DNA from: Malaya genurostris
Taxonomy: Eukaryota > Arthropoda > Insecta > Diptera > Culicidae
Direction: 5' to 3'
NCBI RefSeq assembly: GCF_030247185.1
Contig: NC_080571.1
Coordinates: 346,549,879-346,613,878 of the forward strand
Length of the DNA stretch: 64,000 nt
A program made the position numbers and the translations under genes. Numbering within the stretch: the first letter of the stretch is position 1; each line of letters begins with the position of its first letter. This document shows, in pieces, positions 10,501 through 21,669 of the stretch. The notes below the pieces were generated by a model, which saw only the letters and a program-made list of their open reading frames with translations, did not search any database and was not told where the DNA came from.

Positions 10501-12663
10501 GATTCGCTAGTGCTTGATCTGCTGGTGTTCCGATCGAATGCAACGATTTGCGTGAATGCGCTGGTATTCAAAAACTTCGGGTTCAAACTGTACGGAGGAG
10601 GTGGCGTGCAGTTGCAGGAAGCTCCCGCCGAATTGGTGGAGTTTAAAGATCGATACAACGAACGCTGGAAGTGGTTCGAGATGCAGGAGATTTTGTACGA
10701 ATCGGTACGGAAGGGAGATCTGAAACTGCTGAAGGAAAACGTTGACAACGGGTCGGATTTGCGCGGGAAGCGATTCGGACCGTTGGTGATGAAGGAATTG
10801 TGTCACTACAGTTTGATCGATTGTGCCATTGCCGGCGGTGGGTTTCGAGATATGATCGCCATGCTGAACCGGGATTACGAAGAGATCGGCGAAGAACGGC
10901 GGCAGCTGTTGGAGTACCTGCTGAGACGGACGGTGAAATCGCATTTCCTCGTTGGGCAGTACTGCAAATTAAAGCCCGAGGATCGTAAAATGTTGGTCCT
11001 GTATTTGTCCATGTTTCTGGGGAATGTGGGTGTGTTTCTGAGAAATTTGGAACGCTACAGCGCCCACGGAGATTTGCATCTGTTTGTGAACTCGGAGAAT
11101 CATAAATTCGTGAGCGAGATGTTACAGGAACTGAAGGGATTCGAATTCAACCGGTACGACTCGAGTGGGCTGACGATTTTGCATAAGATTGTCAATGCGG
11201 GAAACTTGCAAGCCGTCCAAGTTTTGGCACGTATGAAAGGCGTTGAGCTGAACGGAACGAACAGTCTGAAGTACACGGCACTGAATCTGGCCTGCCGGTT
11301 GAACCTGCTGGACATTGTGAATGTCCTCGTTCAGCATCGGGCAGACGTCAATGTGATGAGTGAGGATGAAAAACTGCCCGTCTTCTGGTTGATTCAGTAT
11401 CAGAACCCGAGGGAGCTGGTTTCGTTGGCGATTGATTCCAGCACGGAGTTGACATCGTTCTCCAGTGAGCTTTGTCTGCTGCATAAAGCCATTGAATTCG
11501 ACAACTTGGATGTGGTGAAATATCTGATCGAAGAGCAGAAGGTAGATCCCGGTCGGATCTATTCGAACTGTAATAACGTAGTCCACGCAGCAGCCAGCTA
11601 CAACTGGGCTAGAGTTTTGAGTTATCTACTTACCATATCGGGACTGCGAAAGTTGGTCAACAATACGAATCTGGTGAAGAATACCCCGCTGAATATTGCC
11701 TGCAAGGAAGGTTATTTGGGCATTGCTCGCAAACTGCTTGGACACGGTGTCCGAACGGACACCTGCGGAGAGTACGGTCTCAATGCTCTGGCATTTGCCA
11801 TGTACACGAATAGCTTCAAACTGGTGAAGCTGTTGTTCCAACATGGCGCCACCATAAGCTACCCACTGAGTTCCGATTTTCAACCCATCAATATGGCGAT
11901 TATAAACCGGAACATCCCAATGTTGAAGTTCCTGCTGAAGAACGGAGTGGATGTGAACAGTGCTCCGCTTTGTTTCATCAACACCGTCTACTCGCAAACG
12001 AAGGAATTCGTGTCGATCCTAGTAGGCGCTGGATCGAGACATATCAACTTCAAAGATGAGTTCTGTCAAACCGCCTTCCATCTGTGTGTGGAGCGAGACG
12101 AATACGACACGGCTCAGGAGTTGATCAGAGCCGGAGCTGACATCAACGCCAAGAACCGTTCGGGAATGACGCCACTTCATCTGGCCGTCGTGAAAGGTAA
12201 TGTCCGTTTCGTTCAGCTTCTGTTGGACCACCGGTGCCAGGTGGATGCCCTGAATTACCACGGGGAAACCTCTCTCATCAAGTCGGTCGTGTGCAATAAC
12301 CTAGATATAGTGAAAATCTTGCTCAACAACGGAGCCAGTGTGGAACGGCTGCGAAACAGTGAACCCTCGGTACTTCTGTATCTCGTTCAGGAAAACTACG
12401 AGGACATTCTGGACTATCTTCTGGAGCACTATCAGTTCAATCCGAACGAACAGGACGCCTACGGGAACTCACTGCTGTACGTGGCCACGCAGCACAACCA
12501 TATCAACATTGTGAAGTTGCTGGTCGACAAATATCACGCCCAAACGAACACCGTCAACAACAAGAAGCTGACACCGCTGATGATTGCCCGGGTCAAGGAG
12601 TTCCGGGAGATTTTCAGCTTCCTGGAAGCACACCTGACACCCGGTCCCGCTGCGGAAGAGTAA
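7573..12663 (+). CDS. Large ankyrin-repeat protein, 1,696 aa, single coding exon
   Basis: Residues 1 to about 95 form two to three ankyrin repeats (for example NSALHVAV...LLITAGADCDLKNRDG). A glycine-rich spacer occupies about 165-196. A long, mostly helical, basic and leucine-rich middle (about 200-1035) matches no domain I recognise. From about 1037 a divergent repeat-like stretch leads into about 15 ankyrin repeats (1199-1690), including the canonical MTPLHLAVVKGNVRFVQLLLD near 1532. No signal peptide or membrane segment is visible, so it is presumably intracellular. Ankyrin arrays bind partner proteins; the partner here is unknown. The start follows a good GC-rich leader, and the first repeat begins immediately after it, supporting this ATG. 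The reading frame is intact with GC-rich third positions, unlike the AT-rich flanks, so it is under selection. I cannot name an orthologue. The length and the two separated ankyrin blocks resemble large dipteran ankyrin proteins of unknown role. Confidence 0.93.
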   Translation: MDFLKAVQNGHYEAVRSALGKVDIDYQDERVANSALHVAVTAKRNKTKLIELLITAGADCDLKNRDGLTASELALECGCRTLAEFMMRKEFEGWPDDRAVYRLVRRGSVELLRIYLEKRAFDIHTKMKLIRRVVDELTVKGVTIADRMKVFLEFQLVEYSYRYGMVTGGGGGIGTGTVGGPGTRKKGTDGGGDKEAEKRVELILSYTKYLKENYDGNDLNDLDDRFVLRLRMICECCYFLEDIERRRERKLYKHVPFTEITYLIGVFLAILEKLVGFEIYKLIINKNMIISYLEAVCRELRTATLGEMRRHENGVSFQWSSQLLLDLTACIREERLLRYVARRKRLNDDLQRIAAMRNDNGDGQLGPVDQELVMNEIRRKEFQSLQEGVQRAAGEQANGKWCASDFVSLLRCERKTIVALWQQRHPKLRLSKRQVQFVMGRRELNKIKQSVVQELSKNKMKLVEKEVNSREFQALARTVCRRNRIVFRRIRKTFDQIKQMYTVKKIAYYVENAIVIDMDDVSNEQICILTIKRVLQLMDESIKSCDQNPAFVRTLENVLDHVMSSVKITNESSDIRDFYSQKYSLAKYFANKSLDISQYKLMQDSLRSVYRFFLYVINIQLIEAYKTFLGTAYRLPSLAQIKSYAKYIGDHNLHTLSHIQFEHVFYNEDETAGIIRELKKMYLGMSNELKLLSFIEKNIHFRFYHMQYHQTRLRVTLSNFSVVYRALRANPCYDSIRKLLHSYLNQSYQKYDISKSISISDSTLALKELLRPYSSVRENEETLMVVRHLEQLQELMDPDRLFGINPVRCRKRSGEVGKYHQFTRKILKEMGLQLNDDEFRQLHEKLRRTYYENIFLLQNRYRIMGEFFKQRAIAVDGKVLAGYKERDEELLQELFDSKVNDVIQILEKFECGAVDGVMESLGEIPPFVHIALEFALLELLDILGSVNGLGTHVGGMLRSSSTPVLSGRALKSYLEQDSLVLDLLVFRSNATICVNALVFKNFGFKLYGGGGVQLQEAPAELVEFKDRYNERWKWFEMQEILYESVRKGDLKLLKENVDNGSDLRGKRFGPLVMKELCHYSLIDCAIAGGGFRDMIAMLNRDYEEIGEERRQLLEYLLRRTVKSHFLVGQYCKLKPEDRKMLVLYLSMFLGNVGVFLRNLERYSAHGDLHLFVNSENHKFVSEMLQELKGFEFNRYDSSGLTILHKIVNAGNLQAVQVLARMKGVELNGTNSLKYTALNLACRLNLLDIVNVLVQHRADVNVMSEDEKLPVFWLIQYQNPRELVSLAIDSSTELTSFSSELCLLHKAIEFDNLDVVKYLIEEQKVDPGRIYSNCNNVVHAAASYNWARVLSYLLTISGLRKLVNNTNLVKNTPLNIACKEGYLGIARKLLGHGVRTDTCGEYGLNALAFAMYTNSFKLVKLLFQHGATISYPLSSDFQPINMAIINRNIPMLKFLLKNGVDVNSAPLCFINTVYSQTKEFVSILVGAGSRHINFKDEFCQTAFHLCVERDEYDTAQELIRAGADINAKNRSGMTPLHLAVVKGNVRFVQLLLDHRCQVDALNYHGETSLIKSVVCNNLDIVKILLNNGASVERLRNSEPSVLLYLVQENYEDILDYLLEHYQFNPNEQDAYGNSLLYVATQHNHINIVKLLVDKYHAQTNTVNNKKLTPLMIARVKEFREIFSFLEAHLTPGPAAEE

Positions 12664-13900
12664 ACCTGGTTTGCTAGGATGACAGGTTTTATATTTGACA
12701 CATTGCGACCAGCACCGGGTTGCTACGTTCAATGTGCAATCGAACCGTGTAGGAAAATTGTTTTTATCTAGTTGTTTAGTGTTTCTATTTATTTATATTT
12801 GTTTTTTTTTTATTTTTGTGCGCAAACTATTTATTATTATTATTATTATTTTACGTGCCATATCATTAAGAGATTCGTTTTTTTTATGTTGGCTTAATCT
12901 TTATCCTACCCCAGAATCGCCGTTCAGATCCGAGTGTAGGAGGTAAATGTTCTCTGAATTGTGACAGTTTCGAATCATCATAGATGAACAGACAAAAAAA
13001 ACCGGAATCCACTCGCTTAAGCTCGTAGCTCGTAAGGATATGCATATAATAATACTGAAAGCCTAGTTGTGATTTGGTGTGTGACTTTTTTGTACATTAG
13101 TTCGAAAATACTCACCGTCTTTTTAACGAAGTATGTAATATTATGTAATGTGTAACAGAAGAAAAAAAAACACAAGCATAGCAGAATTGTAAATAGTAAA
13201 GCAAAAGCGAAAGAGCAAAGTGAAACACTGCAGAAAAAATGAATCGATTTGTCTTAGACACATTCCAGCAAGTGACCAGTTCAAACTAGCTCTTTCTTGT
13301 ATTGTTTTTTTTCTTGGGTTATTTTTTAATGATCAGAAGTATCATAAACAGTGAAAAAAAAATCCAACGCCGAAGGTAGTAAAATTTAATTTGTAGCATA
13401 TGTTAGATTTCATTTCCTGTGTTTTCCTGTAAAAAGTTTCCCAGCCCCGGTCATCAGCCCCCAGGAAAGAGGTGGAGGATCATGTGCCAATATAGACTTA
13501 AACAGCCGAACTGTAATTACCAGGCATTCTAACCGGGTTATTCTAACTTTTTCGATTTCGATTTCGATTTAGTTCAAATGCCAAACTCCGAACTAGTTTA
13601 TGTTATTCTTTGAATTCAATTCAGTGTAAGTTCAGTGCCGTAACAACAGAAAAAAAAGAATCTATGTTTCCCAGGCGAAACACAAATCCCCATAAAAAAA
13701 AATCATGTGTGCTATAATCATTAGTCATAAGCAAGCAAACAATAATATATTTCACAACCATGTCAGAGTAAGAGTAATTGAGAGATAGCAGTAGTTTGTT
13801 ACGTTCAAATCTTATGTACCTTTTATAGTTTTAGATCACTAATAAATACTTCAATAACTGTATCATTCAGAAGAGAACAAAAAAAGTAAATAAATGAATT
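12664..13900 (+). other. 3' UTR of the ankyrin gene with candidate poly(A) signals
   Basis: After the TAA there is no further frame, and the sequence is AT-rich with many A-runs and (TTA)n at 12833-12851. Polyadenylation signals AATAAA occur at 13841-13846 and 13889-13894, and a further one lies near 14130. The transcript end is therefore probably near 13.9 kb, possibly up to about 14.15 kb. Confidence 0.5.
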
Positions 13901-14253
13901 AATCAAACAGCAGGAGATTATGCTCGATTGAAATACAGCAGACAGCAAAACAAGCAATTTTTCGAATCATCCACAGTATCATCCAGTTTTATGAAATTGT
14001 CATCGATGTACTACTCCTCTCGGTACGACGGAATCAGTCAGAAAAGAAAGAAAGAGGGAGAGACAGAAAAATAATCAAAATTTAAGCATCACATCTCTAG
14101 ACGTACTTTGTCGTGTCCAGCAGCGAATCAAATAAACTGTATTTTTTGCGAAAAATTAATTCTGCATTTTGAGTGTTACTTTCGTGTAGAGAAATTCCTC
14201 CGTCTCCTTGGCAGACATGTATAAGCACTGCACTGCACCGCGTGTATTGAGAA

Positions 14254-14436
14254 CAGAGATGCCAGGTAAAAATTTCAAATATCTTCAGGCAGGATTGCTT
14301 GCTGGCAGCTATTTCTTTATGAAGTATGATACGCGACTGTCTGTAAATGTTGACGAAAGTCTGCGAAAAACTCGAGTCTGCACAACGAAAAATGTCTGCT
14401 ACACCATGTACGAAATCTGCAGATCTGGCATCTCTG
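14254..14436. mobile_element. hAT-type MITE, 183 bp
   Basis: Terminal inverted repeats CAGAGATGCCAG (14254-14265) and CTGGCATCTCTG (14425-14436) are flanked by a perfect 8-bp duplication, ATTGAGAA (14246-14253 and 14437-14444). An 8-bp duplication with a CAGAG-type end is diagnostic of the hAT superfamily. There is no coding capacity; the overlapping open frames at 14097-14661 are therefore chance. Confidence 0.85.
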
Positions 14437-14489
14437 ATTGAGAATGCCATTGCGTGCCAGTGCACAAAGAGAAACATGAAACGCAATGA

Positions 14490-14922
14490 CCGAAGCCACG
14501 GTGCTGGTGGTGGTGTTTTATTTTCGGCGCTGGTGTTTCAAGCTTCGGCGTACACCGAAACCGCGTGTTTTCAGTTTCGGTTAACACCGGAGCCGAGTGT
14601 TTTGAATTTCGCGAAGGCACCGAACAGCACCTATACGTTGGTTATATTGTCAATGAATTGAATTCAATCAAACGCGTATTGATTAAAAAAGAATTAATCA
14701 TTCAAACGCATTTTTCGTCATACCGTGAGGCTATAGGCGCTTATAGTACAAGCAACGTATAATGCAAAATCGGAAACACTCGGCTTCGGTGTTTGCCGAA
14801 GTCAGGAACACTCGATTTTAGTGCTGCCCGAAAATCCAAACACCGTTGCTTGGCAATTACACGACTACCGCTACGGGTGCTTTTTCTGCTGCGTTCGGTG
14901 TTTGTTATTCAACACGGTAGAG
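14490..14922. repeat. Segment rich in direct and inverted TTCGGTGTT words
   Basis: Words like CGGTGCTGG, TTCGGTGTT and AACACCGAA recur in both orientations at 14500-14640 and 14780-14915. It has the look of a decayed foldback element, but I found no clean ends or target duplication. Confidence 0.35.
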
Positions 14923-14925
14923 ATG

Positions 14926-15062
14926 GTCGGGTCTCGGGTATTTTACCCGAAACCCGACCCGTACCCGTACCCGACGGGTTTTTGGTCGGGTACGGGTAAA
15001 TATTTTTATTTTCAATCGGGTACGGGTAATTTTTTTTCTGATCGATTACCCGACCATCTGTA
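14926..15062. mobile_element. Short CGGGTA-rich inverted-repeat element
   Basis: The edges are AGATGGTCGGGT and ACCCGACCATCT, an exact 12-bp inverted repeat, and the inside repeats ACCCGTACCCG and its complement. A matching 8-bp flanking duplication is not visible. The outer bases resemble hAT ends, so a hAT-type MITE is the best guess. Confidence 0.55.
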
Positions 15063-15064
15063 CT

Positions 15065-16662
15065 TCACATAAATATGTTTACACGTTGACGAGAATTTTT
15101 TATTGCAAAATTGTTCTTCCGAAAAATAATCAATTTAATTCAAGGGGTTTTTCGCGCCTAGGACCTGGCATCTTTTTCCAGAAAAACATTTCTTTTCTTT
15201 ATTTAAAAAATCGATCACATCATAGTTACGTGAAAAGTTATGTAAATATTTTCCACCCTACTTTTTTCATAACATATTCAATAAGACTCTAGCTCTAAGC
15301 TGTTGCGGTCAGACCGTACTTTTCACGTAGGTTTTAATGGACTGCCATTTTAAAGCTGTTTAATACCAAACCCAGTAAAATTATTTGATTAATGTGTAGT
15401 GTAGTACTCATATCACATTCAGATACCAGAAAACTGTTATTTTAAATATTGGTTGGAGATTTTCTCAAATTTTCATATAAATCATTAGGATTCTAACCAT
15501 AAAAACATGACCATTTATTTCAGAAAATCTGCATAGAAGTTCTTCTTATTCTTCACTTCTGGGTGGTGTCACCTCACTTGAAATGACACCGATTGATGGC
15601 CCAGCAAGTTGGGCTATATTGCCAGTAAAATTTTCGTTTCTTTTCACTGGACTACAAATGAAAATCTCGATGCGTAAGTAGAGTCGCAAAAGTACGGGTG
15701 AAAATCTTTTCCTGCGAAATACTCAAATTTTCACCGTGTTCACTCGTTGAGGGTTTCACCGGAGGAGGCACAGAAGTTCAATGGCTGTAAAAACCACCAG
15801 CTCCCGGTAACATCATGGGTGTGGGTTTGTGAGGCTTACTAAACGGGCACAGTTGACAGATTAATTTCCTTATAGTTTCCTTATATCACATTTTGGTGGG
15901 GAAAGGGTTCCAATCAGCTTTACAGCCCTGTTAAAAATGTGTTTCCCGTTTAATTAGTTTGTATCAGGCCGAATTAGCGCATACGCGCCATATAAACGCC
16001 TCTTTCAATATGAGGAAATTATATTATTACCAAACAGTTTTTATTATTTATTTATGTTGGTTTTCTTACCATTGTTCGTAGTTTATATTCTGTTTTACCT
16101 TAATTCCAGTGGTTCTATTCAATTGTGTTTCGTAAGTGTCTTTTGTTGTCATTCTATTTTATTTCCATTCTGTACTTTACCTGATATGTTATTTTATTTC
16201 CTTAAATGTAAAAGTTGTATGTGTTTTTATTCTTACCCATGTTCCATTTTGTATCTAAGATTTCCTAAGAGTGTTAATTAAATTATATTTGTTTCTACTT
16301 TCCTTGAATATGTTTATTACGAATTTCTTATTCATGCTCAGTCATCCATTTCCGAGAAAAGAAATAAAGGATTAATGTTTTTAATGACATCTTTGTAAGG
16401 CCGGTCATGATGGTTTGACGGAAAAGAACTGAGGACATGCGTTTTTATTTAAATTATATTGACACTTGCATACATACCCACATGTATTCCACACGCAAGC
16501 ATTACAACATTGAGTTACTATTTCTACTCTGATAGATCCTAACTAAAACTAGTGTGCCAATAGTCATCTCATTAGTAGAGTCATCATGTTATTTTAGCAA
16601 TCACTCGATTTTCAATAAATGAATAGTGATAAATACAAAGTCTTTGCCTCGTCTCTAAGAAG
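15065..16662. other. Intergenic, nothing recognised
   Basis: AT-rich. A 75-codon frame at 16054-16281 is hydrophobic only because of its TTT/TTA content. At 15845-15867 there is a 23-bp exact match to 21290-21312. Confidence 0.4.
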
Positions 16663-17344
16663 CAATAACGCAGGGGTTCCCAAACTATTTTGGGTCGTGG
16701 ACCCCTTTACTAAAATTAACTCAGGCCGCAGACCCCCATTAACAAATTTTTTTGAAAATTCAATTTCTTGCTTTTTAAAATTGATGTCAAATAAATAAAC
16801 TTGATATCCTTCTTTCATCAAAATGTAACAAATTAATAAACATAAAATTCAGTAAAACTTTTCATTTTACTGGGCTCAATAACCCTTATAATTAATAATC
16901 AATAATACAAAGTTCGTTACTACTTTATTAAAAAATTATCATGAAAAACTTAGAGTAAACATTAAACAAATTCAATGTGATGGATGAATTTGGTGATTTT
17001 CCTCCAATTTAGCTTCACAGATAAAAATATTTTGTGAATTTACATCTATTATCATGCACATATTTGGATCAGGTAATTAAACATAAAGTTACTTTACAAT
17101 TCTGTAGGTTTCAATATAATTTAATCGCAAACTAAGCGTTAATTTAAAGATGCGGTTATATTCATTGAAAATTCAATGCAATCCGATTTAGTTTTGCATC
17201 GATAAAAGTTTTCAATCAAAATTTCGATTCAACCCATGTCTATTCCATGTTACTATTGATTTACATGTCGTGTAAATTTTATTATTTCTTTCTGTGTATA
17301 TACGGTTCAAAATTAGTGAACAGCAGTCTTAAATCTCGTTGATT

Positions 17345-17905
17345 CTAAAACGGTTTCTTTGTTTTGTCAATGATGAATCGAACATATCCTAACAACAGAG
17401 CTTCATTACCGGGTAATGTTGACTCATCTAACTGGAGAGAGAATCTGTTGGTCTGTAAGAAATTTCTTAAATTGTTTTCCACATCACAACTCATTTCGTC
17501 TATTCTTCTCTGAACGGTATTATTACTCAAAGAAATTCTCTTTATAATATCATGTGCGAGCTTGTGCAGTGCATTGTTCAAGAATTCCGCACTGGCAGGT
17601 AAAATCAATTGCTATCCAAAGTCTTGCATAGATGATGACGCAAACATCGATCTTATGGATGGCCGTTTTTCTATTTTTTCTTTAAGGACTTGAAAGAAAG
17701 ACAAAGACGTATTTTTTCGTCAGCATGCACTCTTGACATGTCCAATTTTGACGACTTCATAATATCGTTACTGAACTACTGAACCTTTTCACATATTAGA
17801 CACATCGGCAACTGTTTATTTGCTAGAGATGGAAAGAAACCAAACTTTAAGTAGTCCAAACAGTACTGTCTACATTTTGTCATGTCTGCCATCATATAGC
17901 TCGCA
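17345..17905 (-). pseudogene. hAT transposase remnant (SCAND3/ZBED5/GTF2I-repeat-like group)
   Basis: On the reverse strand, the segment 17640-17905 reads like the N-terminal zinc-binding part (YCLDYLKFGF, then QLPMCLICEKV) with frameshifts. 17345-17608 is an open frame containing LSNNTVQRRIDEMS and LQLDESTLPGNEALLLGYVRFI-type sequence. These are hallmark blocks of hAT transposases related to domesticated vertebrate ZBED5/SCAND3 genes. The dimerisation C-terminus and the last catalytic acidic residue are absent, so the gene is dead. Confidence 0.8.
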
Positions 17906-17924
17906 GTAAATCTGCAATTATAAA

Positions 17925-18680
17925 ACCTGTTTTAATCCACCTAGTGGTGTAATGATACCTTTCTCATATATTATACTATGGTAATGTTTCTCTTCAGTTT
18001 TGAAAGAAACCAAGAGATTGTTTGTACATTAAATAGTATTATATACAGAATGAAACAGTGCTTTGCTCACGTAGGCCATCCTTAAGAAAGCAAAGTGGTT
18101 TCACTATTTTATGTTCTTCAAGCACCGGAACCCGAGAGCCAGTATAATCGAAGTCGATTCGTACAGCCACCAACTCACATTACTTACAAACTCTACTAGT
18201 TTTTATTCAACTTTAAAATTTTTATACGATTTTGTCATCGTAATCTAAACGAGGGTTTTAATTTTTGCTGAATCCGAAAATATGCAGTATATTTTGGTAG
18301 GACCATAAGACCTTTCATTTTACCCTAAGATTGGGAATATCGGTTCTGCAATCATTAATAAAAGTGAGTATGATCCATTTTTGAGGATATGACTATTATC
18401 TCCCGTCGCTAATCGAGAACCGGGAACCAGAATAGCCAGAATCAGTTTGTTCAGCTGCCTACTGAAAATGGCTATCGATTTGTGTAGTTTTGAGTCCAGT
18501 TTAAAATTTTGTTCAACGATTTTTTGTTTCGTCAGTTTAAGTGACGGTGTACAATATTTAACACACTTTATCCTGGAACCGGAAGTCGTATCCGGATGAA
18601 ATTCAGGAATTGCGTAGGGGACCACGTAGAGGAGACCTTTCATTCGAGTTTAAGTTTGTCAAACCGGGTTTCCTTGATCA
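17925..18680 (+). repeat. Modular repeat family, copy B (nested in the hAT)
   Basis: It begins ttttaatccacctagtggtg (about 17934), as in copy D, and then shows modules with ggaacc-ga-gcc at 18421 and ctggaaccggaagtcgtatccgg at about 18573, about 152 bp apart. The second module is followed by gacctttcattcgag and aagtttgtcaaacc. It is younger than the hAT it interrupts, or was carried along with it. Confidence 0.65.
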
Positions 18681-19896
18681 ACAGAAAAATTGAAGGAAAA
18701 TTCACTCGAATCTGTCAATACCAAAGAAAATGATAATTGTAAGAGACTAAAACCAATCCCAAAGCACTATTAGGTATTTTTCCATTGAAGTGCTAGTGAA
18801 TTAGTCGTGAATGAGTCATAATACAGTATAGCTACACCGTTACGATTCTGAAAGCGAAGTATAGGTTGCACAATGCACTATATTACTAATCCAACATTTT
18901 TTGAAACTGTTAGACCCTGTATGAACTGTTTTGTTTTGGCTGTTAAATTTTATAATTTTATTGAATAAACCTGCCCATTAAAATCAGTAGACAAAAATTA
19001 TTTCGTTTTTCAAGTTTGCATAACACATGTCCAACTTAATTTCATTAGGCACATTAGAGTCCGAAATCCGGCACCGAAAGAACTTCCGGTGCACGATTTC
19101 TCATATATGACTGTTCCATAGATTGAAATGAACCTTTATTATGATCCCATTTGTTTACAATAAATTTTATTTATATTCGACTTTTGCTTCTATGATTACA
19201 ATTTCGTTGCTGCTGTACAAGAGTAAAGAATTTTTCTTCACGGTATGCTACAAGACGTGAAGTAATGCCATACAGCAAATGTTTGTTTGAACACAATATC
19301 TGTACATCAAAATTTGATTACGCATAACATTTCAAACATATTTCAAACATTGAATAGCAAAAAATTTGCATTTGAACCCACGTTCGTTTGTTTTCATGGC
19401 AGTTTGCACTGTGTATATATATAAGAAACTTTAAAAAACGATGTTCTCCAATTAATGTTCATCGAAACTAAAAGTTATGAGTCCTGTTTTCTCATGGGTA
19501 TCTACAATATGTGTACCAATCATCAAATGCTTACCTCATGAAGCATAGTAATCAGCTGACGCACAAGTTCATGAACTAAAGAACGAACGAAGCGCTTTGG
19601 TTACGCTGTGCATTTTGCCCGACCTACGAATATGTATCAATAGCACAAAGGATGAAACTCTTTTGTTCATATTCGTTGCTTCAACGTGCAAACCCTGTCT
19701 TCAACATGTTTGTACTTGTAACACAACTTTTTTTTATCATGAATATTTCAAATAACAACTTATATCAAACAATAGGGGGTCGATTTCTAGACCTTATCGA
19801 CCCCCATAGTCAGTTTTCGTTTACATCGACCACCGCAAAAATTATATCGACCCCAAGGGGTCTATATCGACCACTTTGGGAACCCCTGCAATAACG

Positions 19897-21491
19897 CATA
19901 GCAGTAGTTCGGAAGTGGTTCAATACTGCTGTTTTAGCGAAGCAAAATGCTCCAAATTTCATGTTACTTCTGAAATTAATCTATCAAACAGAGATAACAG
20001 ATCTCACTATAACTAATGGTTCTCGTATATGAAATGACTAATGGATTTGAGATGAATAAGGGGAACCGTTACCCAATTTCTATCTCTTCTAATGGTCGAT
20101 CGTTAGTCCTGAGCTGAAACGGCTTTATCACAATTTTTTGCAAGTTCTTACATTTCACTCACACATGATCTCATCCTCACAATCAGTGCAGTAAAATTTC
20201 ATTTTCAATCGAATAATATAAGATGAAAATGAAATTTATGGCCGCTGACCGTCAGCATATCCCTACTAATTCATTTGACTTTTGCTGCCATTTTCAAGTG
20301 AAGCTCCCGGAATTCATCGTCAGTTGATTAATCGTTGATAGTCATTTGAAGTTTTGCTTGCTCAGTTTCGAGTGCCAAGTAGTATAGCTGCTTCATTGTC
20401 TTCGCTCTTGGTAGTAAGCAGATTCGAACGAATAGAATTATAAATAGAGTAAAGTATTAAAAATGAAAACTGAAGGAGGAAACAATTAATTTATGTGTAT
20501 TCTGTGAATGATATTTCAGCTATCTGGTTTGTCTTTCATCTATTATCTTGAACCAATTCGAATGTGTACATGAACCTTATTTGAAGGCCGCTCTCACACT
20601 ATTGAAAGAGATATTTTGTTACTTCAAAAGATCAACTGACGGTGGTTAAACTGAGCCTCGATTGAAGAGAAACGAGTGAAACAGAATGCTGCCCGTTCGG
20701 GCCGTCAGCAAATATTGTGTGTGTCGGAGAGTGAAGTTTACTGAATTAGAGAGATCGTCAATGTGTTCCACATTCAGTTTCAATTGAATTGAATGATGTT
20801 TCACAGCACTGCTCACAATACAAACTGGATGAACATCGTATGACAGCTATCAGTGCTTTGCTCATTGGTTAAGTCATTATTATTTCGTTCTATTATACAA
20901 TATTTTATCTCATTCCACAGTAATCCATTGTACACAAACCACCAATAAACGTCAAAGATGGGCTCGATGTACCGTTTTTTTGTTGTCATCGTGTGGAACC
21001 CAATTGGGATACGTTCATTCCACTCAATTTCCACTTCACACTGGTAATAAGGGCCGGTAGTATGAAAATAAAACATAAAAAAGAGCTCAGTTAAGCCCTA
21101 CCGGCCTCATCAACCCCGGATGTTGGAGCGTAATGCAATCAACATCTTATTCAAGTCGTTCCATATCTTATTCATTTAATTCAATTATGAAGCTAAAAGC
21201 TGTAACGCATATCTTTATCAAATTGTAACGCTAATTGATTGTATGTGATGATGTTTGCAATACCGTCTAGCCCACCAACCAAAGGGAGGGGGCACAGTTG
21301 ACAGATTAATTTAAACCGAAATCTTAATTCATTTTGCTTTGTAGTAAAAAAATGTAACCAACAAAAACAAATGTTCAAACTACTTACACTTGAAGGACTC
21401 ACTGTTTACCATTTTCAAAATTGAAATTTTCACACCGGGAATACACGTACATTATTTGATGTTTGGTCAATTCATGTAAACGAAACGATGA
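19897..21491. other. Intergenic, nothing recognised
   Basis: AT-rich, with short chance frames only. At 21290-21312 is the 23-bp exact match to 15845-15867. Confidence 0.4.
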
Positions 21492-21499
21492 TACTCTAT

Positions 21500-21661
21500 C
21501 AGGCGCGTAGCCAGAGAAAATTTTCGGGGGGGGGGGGGGGTTTTAGAACATGGTGATAAATCAACACATGTACAATTTATATCACAATGTTTCCCATGGG
21601 TTATAATTTTTTGTTTCGGGGGGGTTTGAATCCCTAAAACCCCCCCCTGTATACGCGCCTG
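21500..21661. mobile_element. hAT-type MITE, 162 bp
   Basis: Inverted ends CAGGCGCGTA (21500-21509) and TACGCGCCTG (21652-21661) are flanked by the perfect 8-bp duplication TACTCTAT (21492-21499 and 21662-21669). The interior has a G15 run near 21526-21540 and a C-rich run near the right end. No coding capacity. Confidence 0.85.
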
Positions 21662-21669
21662 TACTCTAT

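Larger units (their letters stand above)
16671..19888. mobile_element. hAT element, 3.2 kb, with decayed transposase
   Basis: The ends CAGGGGTTCCCAAA (16671-16684) and TTTGGGAACCCCTG (19875-19888) are exact inverted repeats. They are flanked by the 8-bp duplication CAATAACG (16663-16670 and 19889-19896). The right subterminal region (19777-19875) repeats the word ATCGACC several times, as expected of hAT transposase-binding sites. The interior holds a transposase pseudogene on the - strand and, upstream of it, a nested copy of the modular repeat. Most of the transposase C-terminus is missing. Confidence 0.9.
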
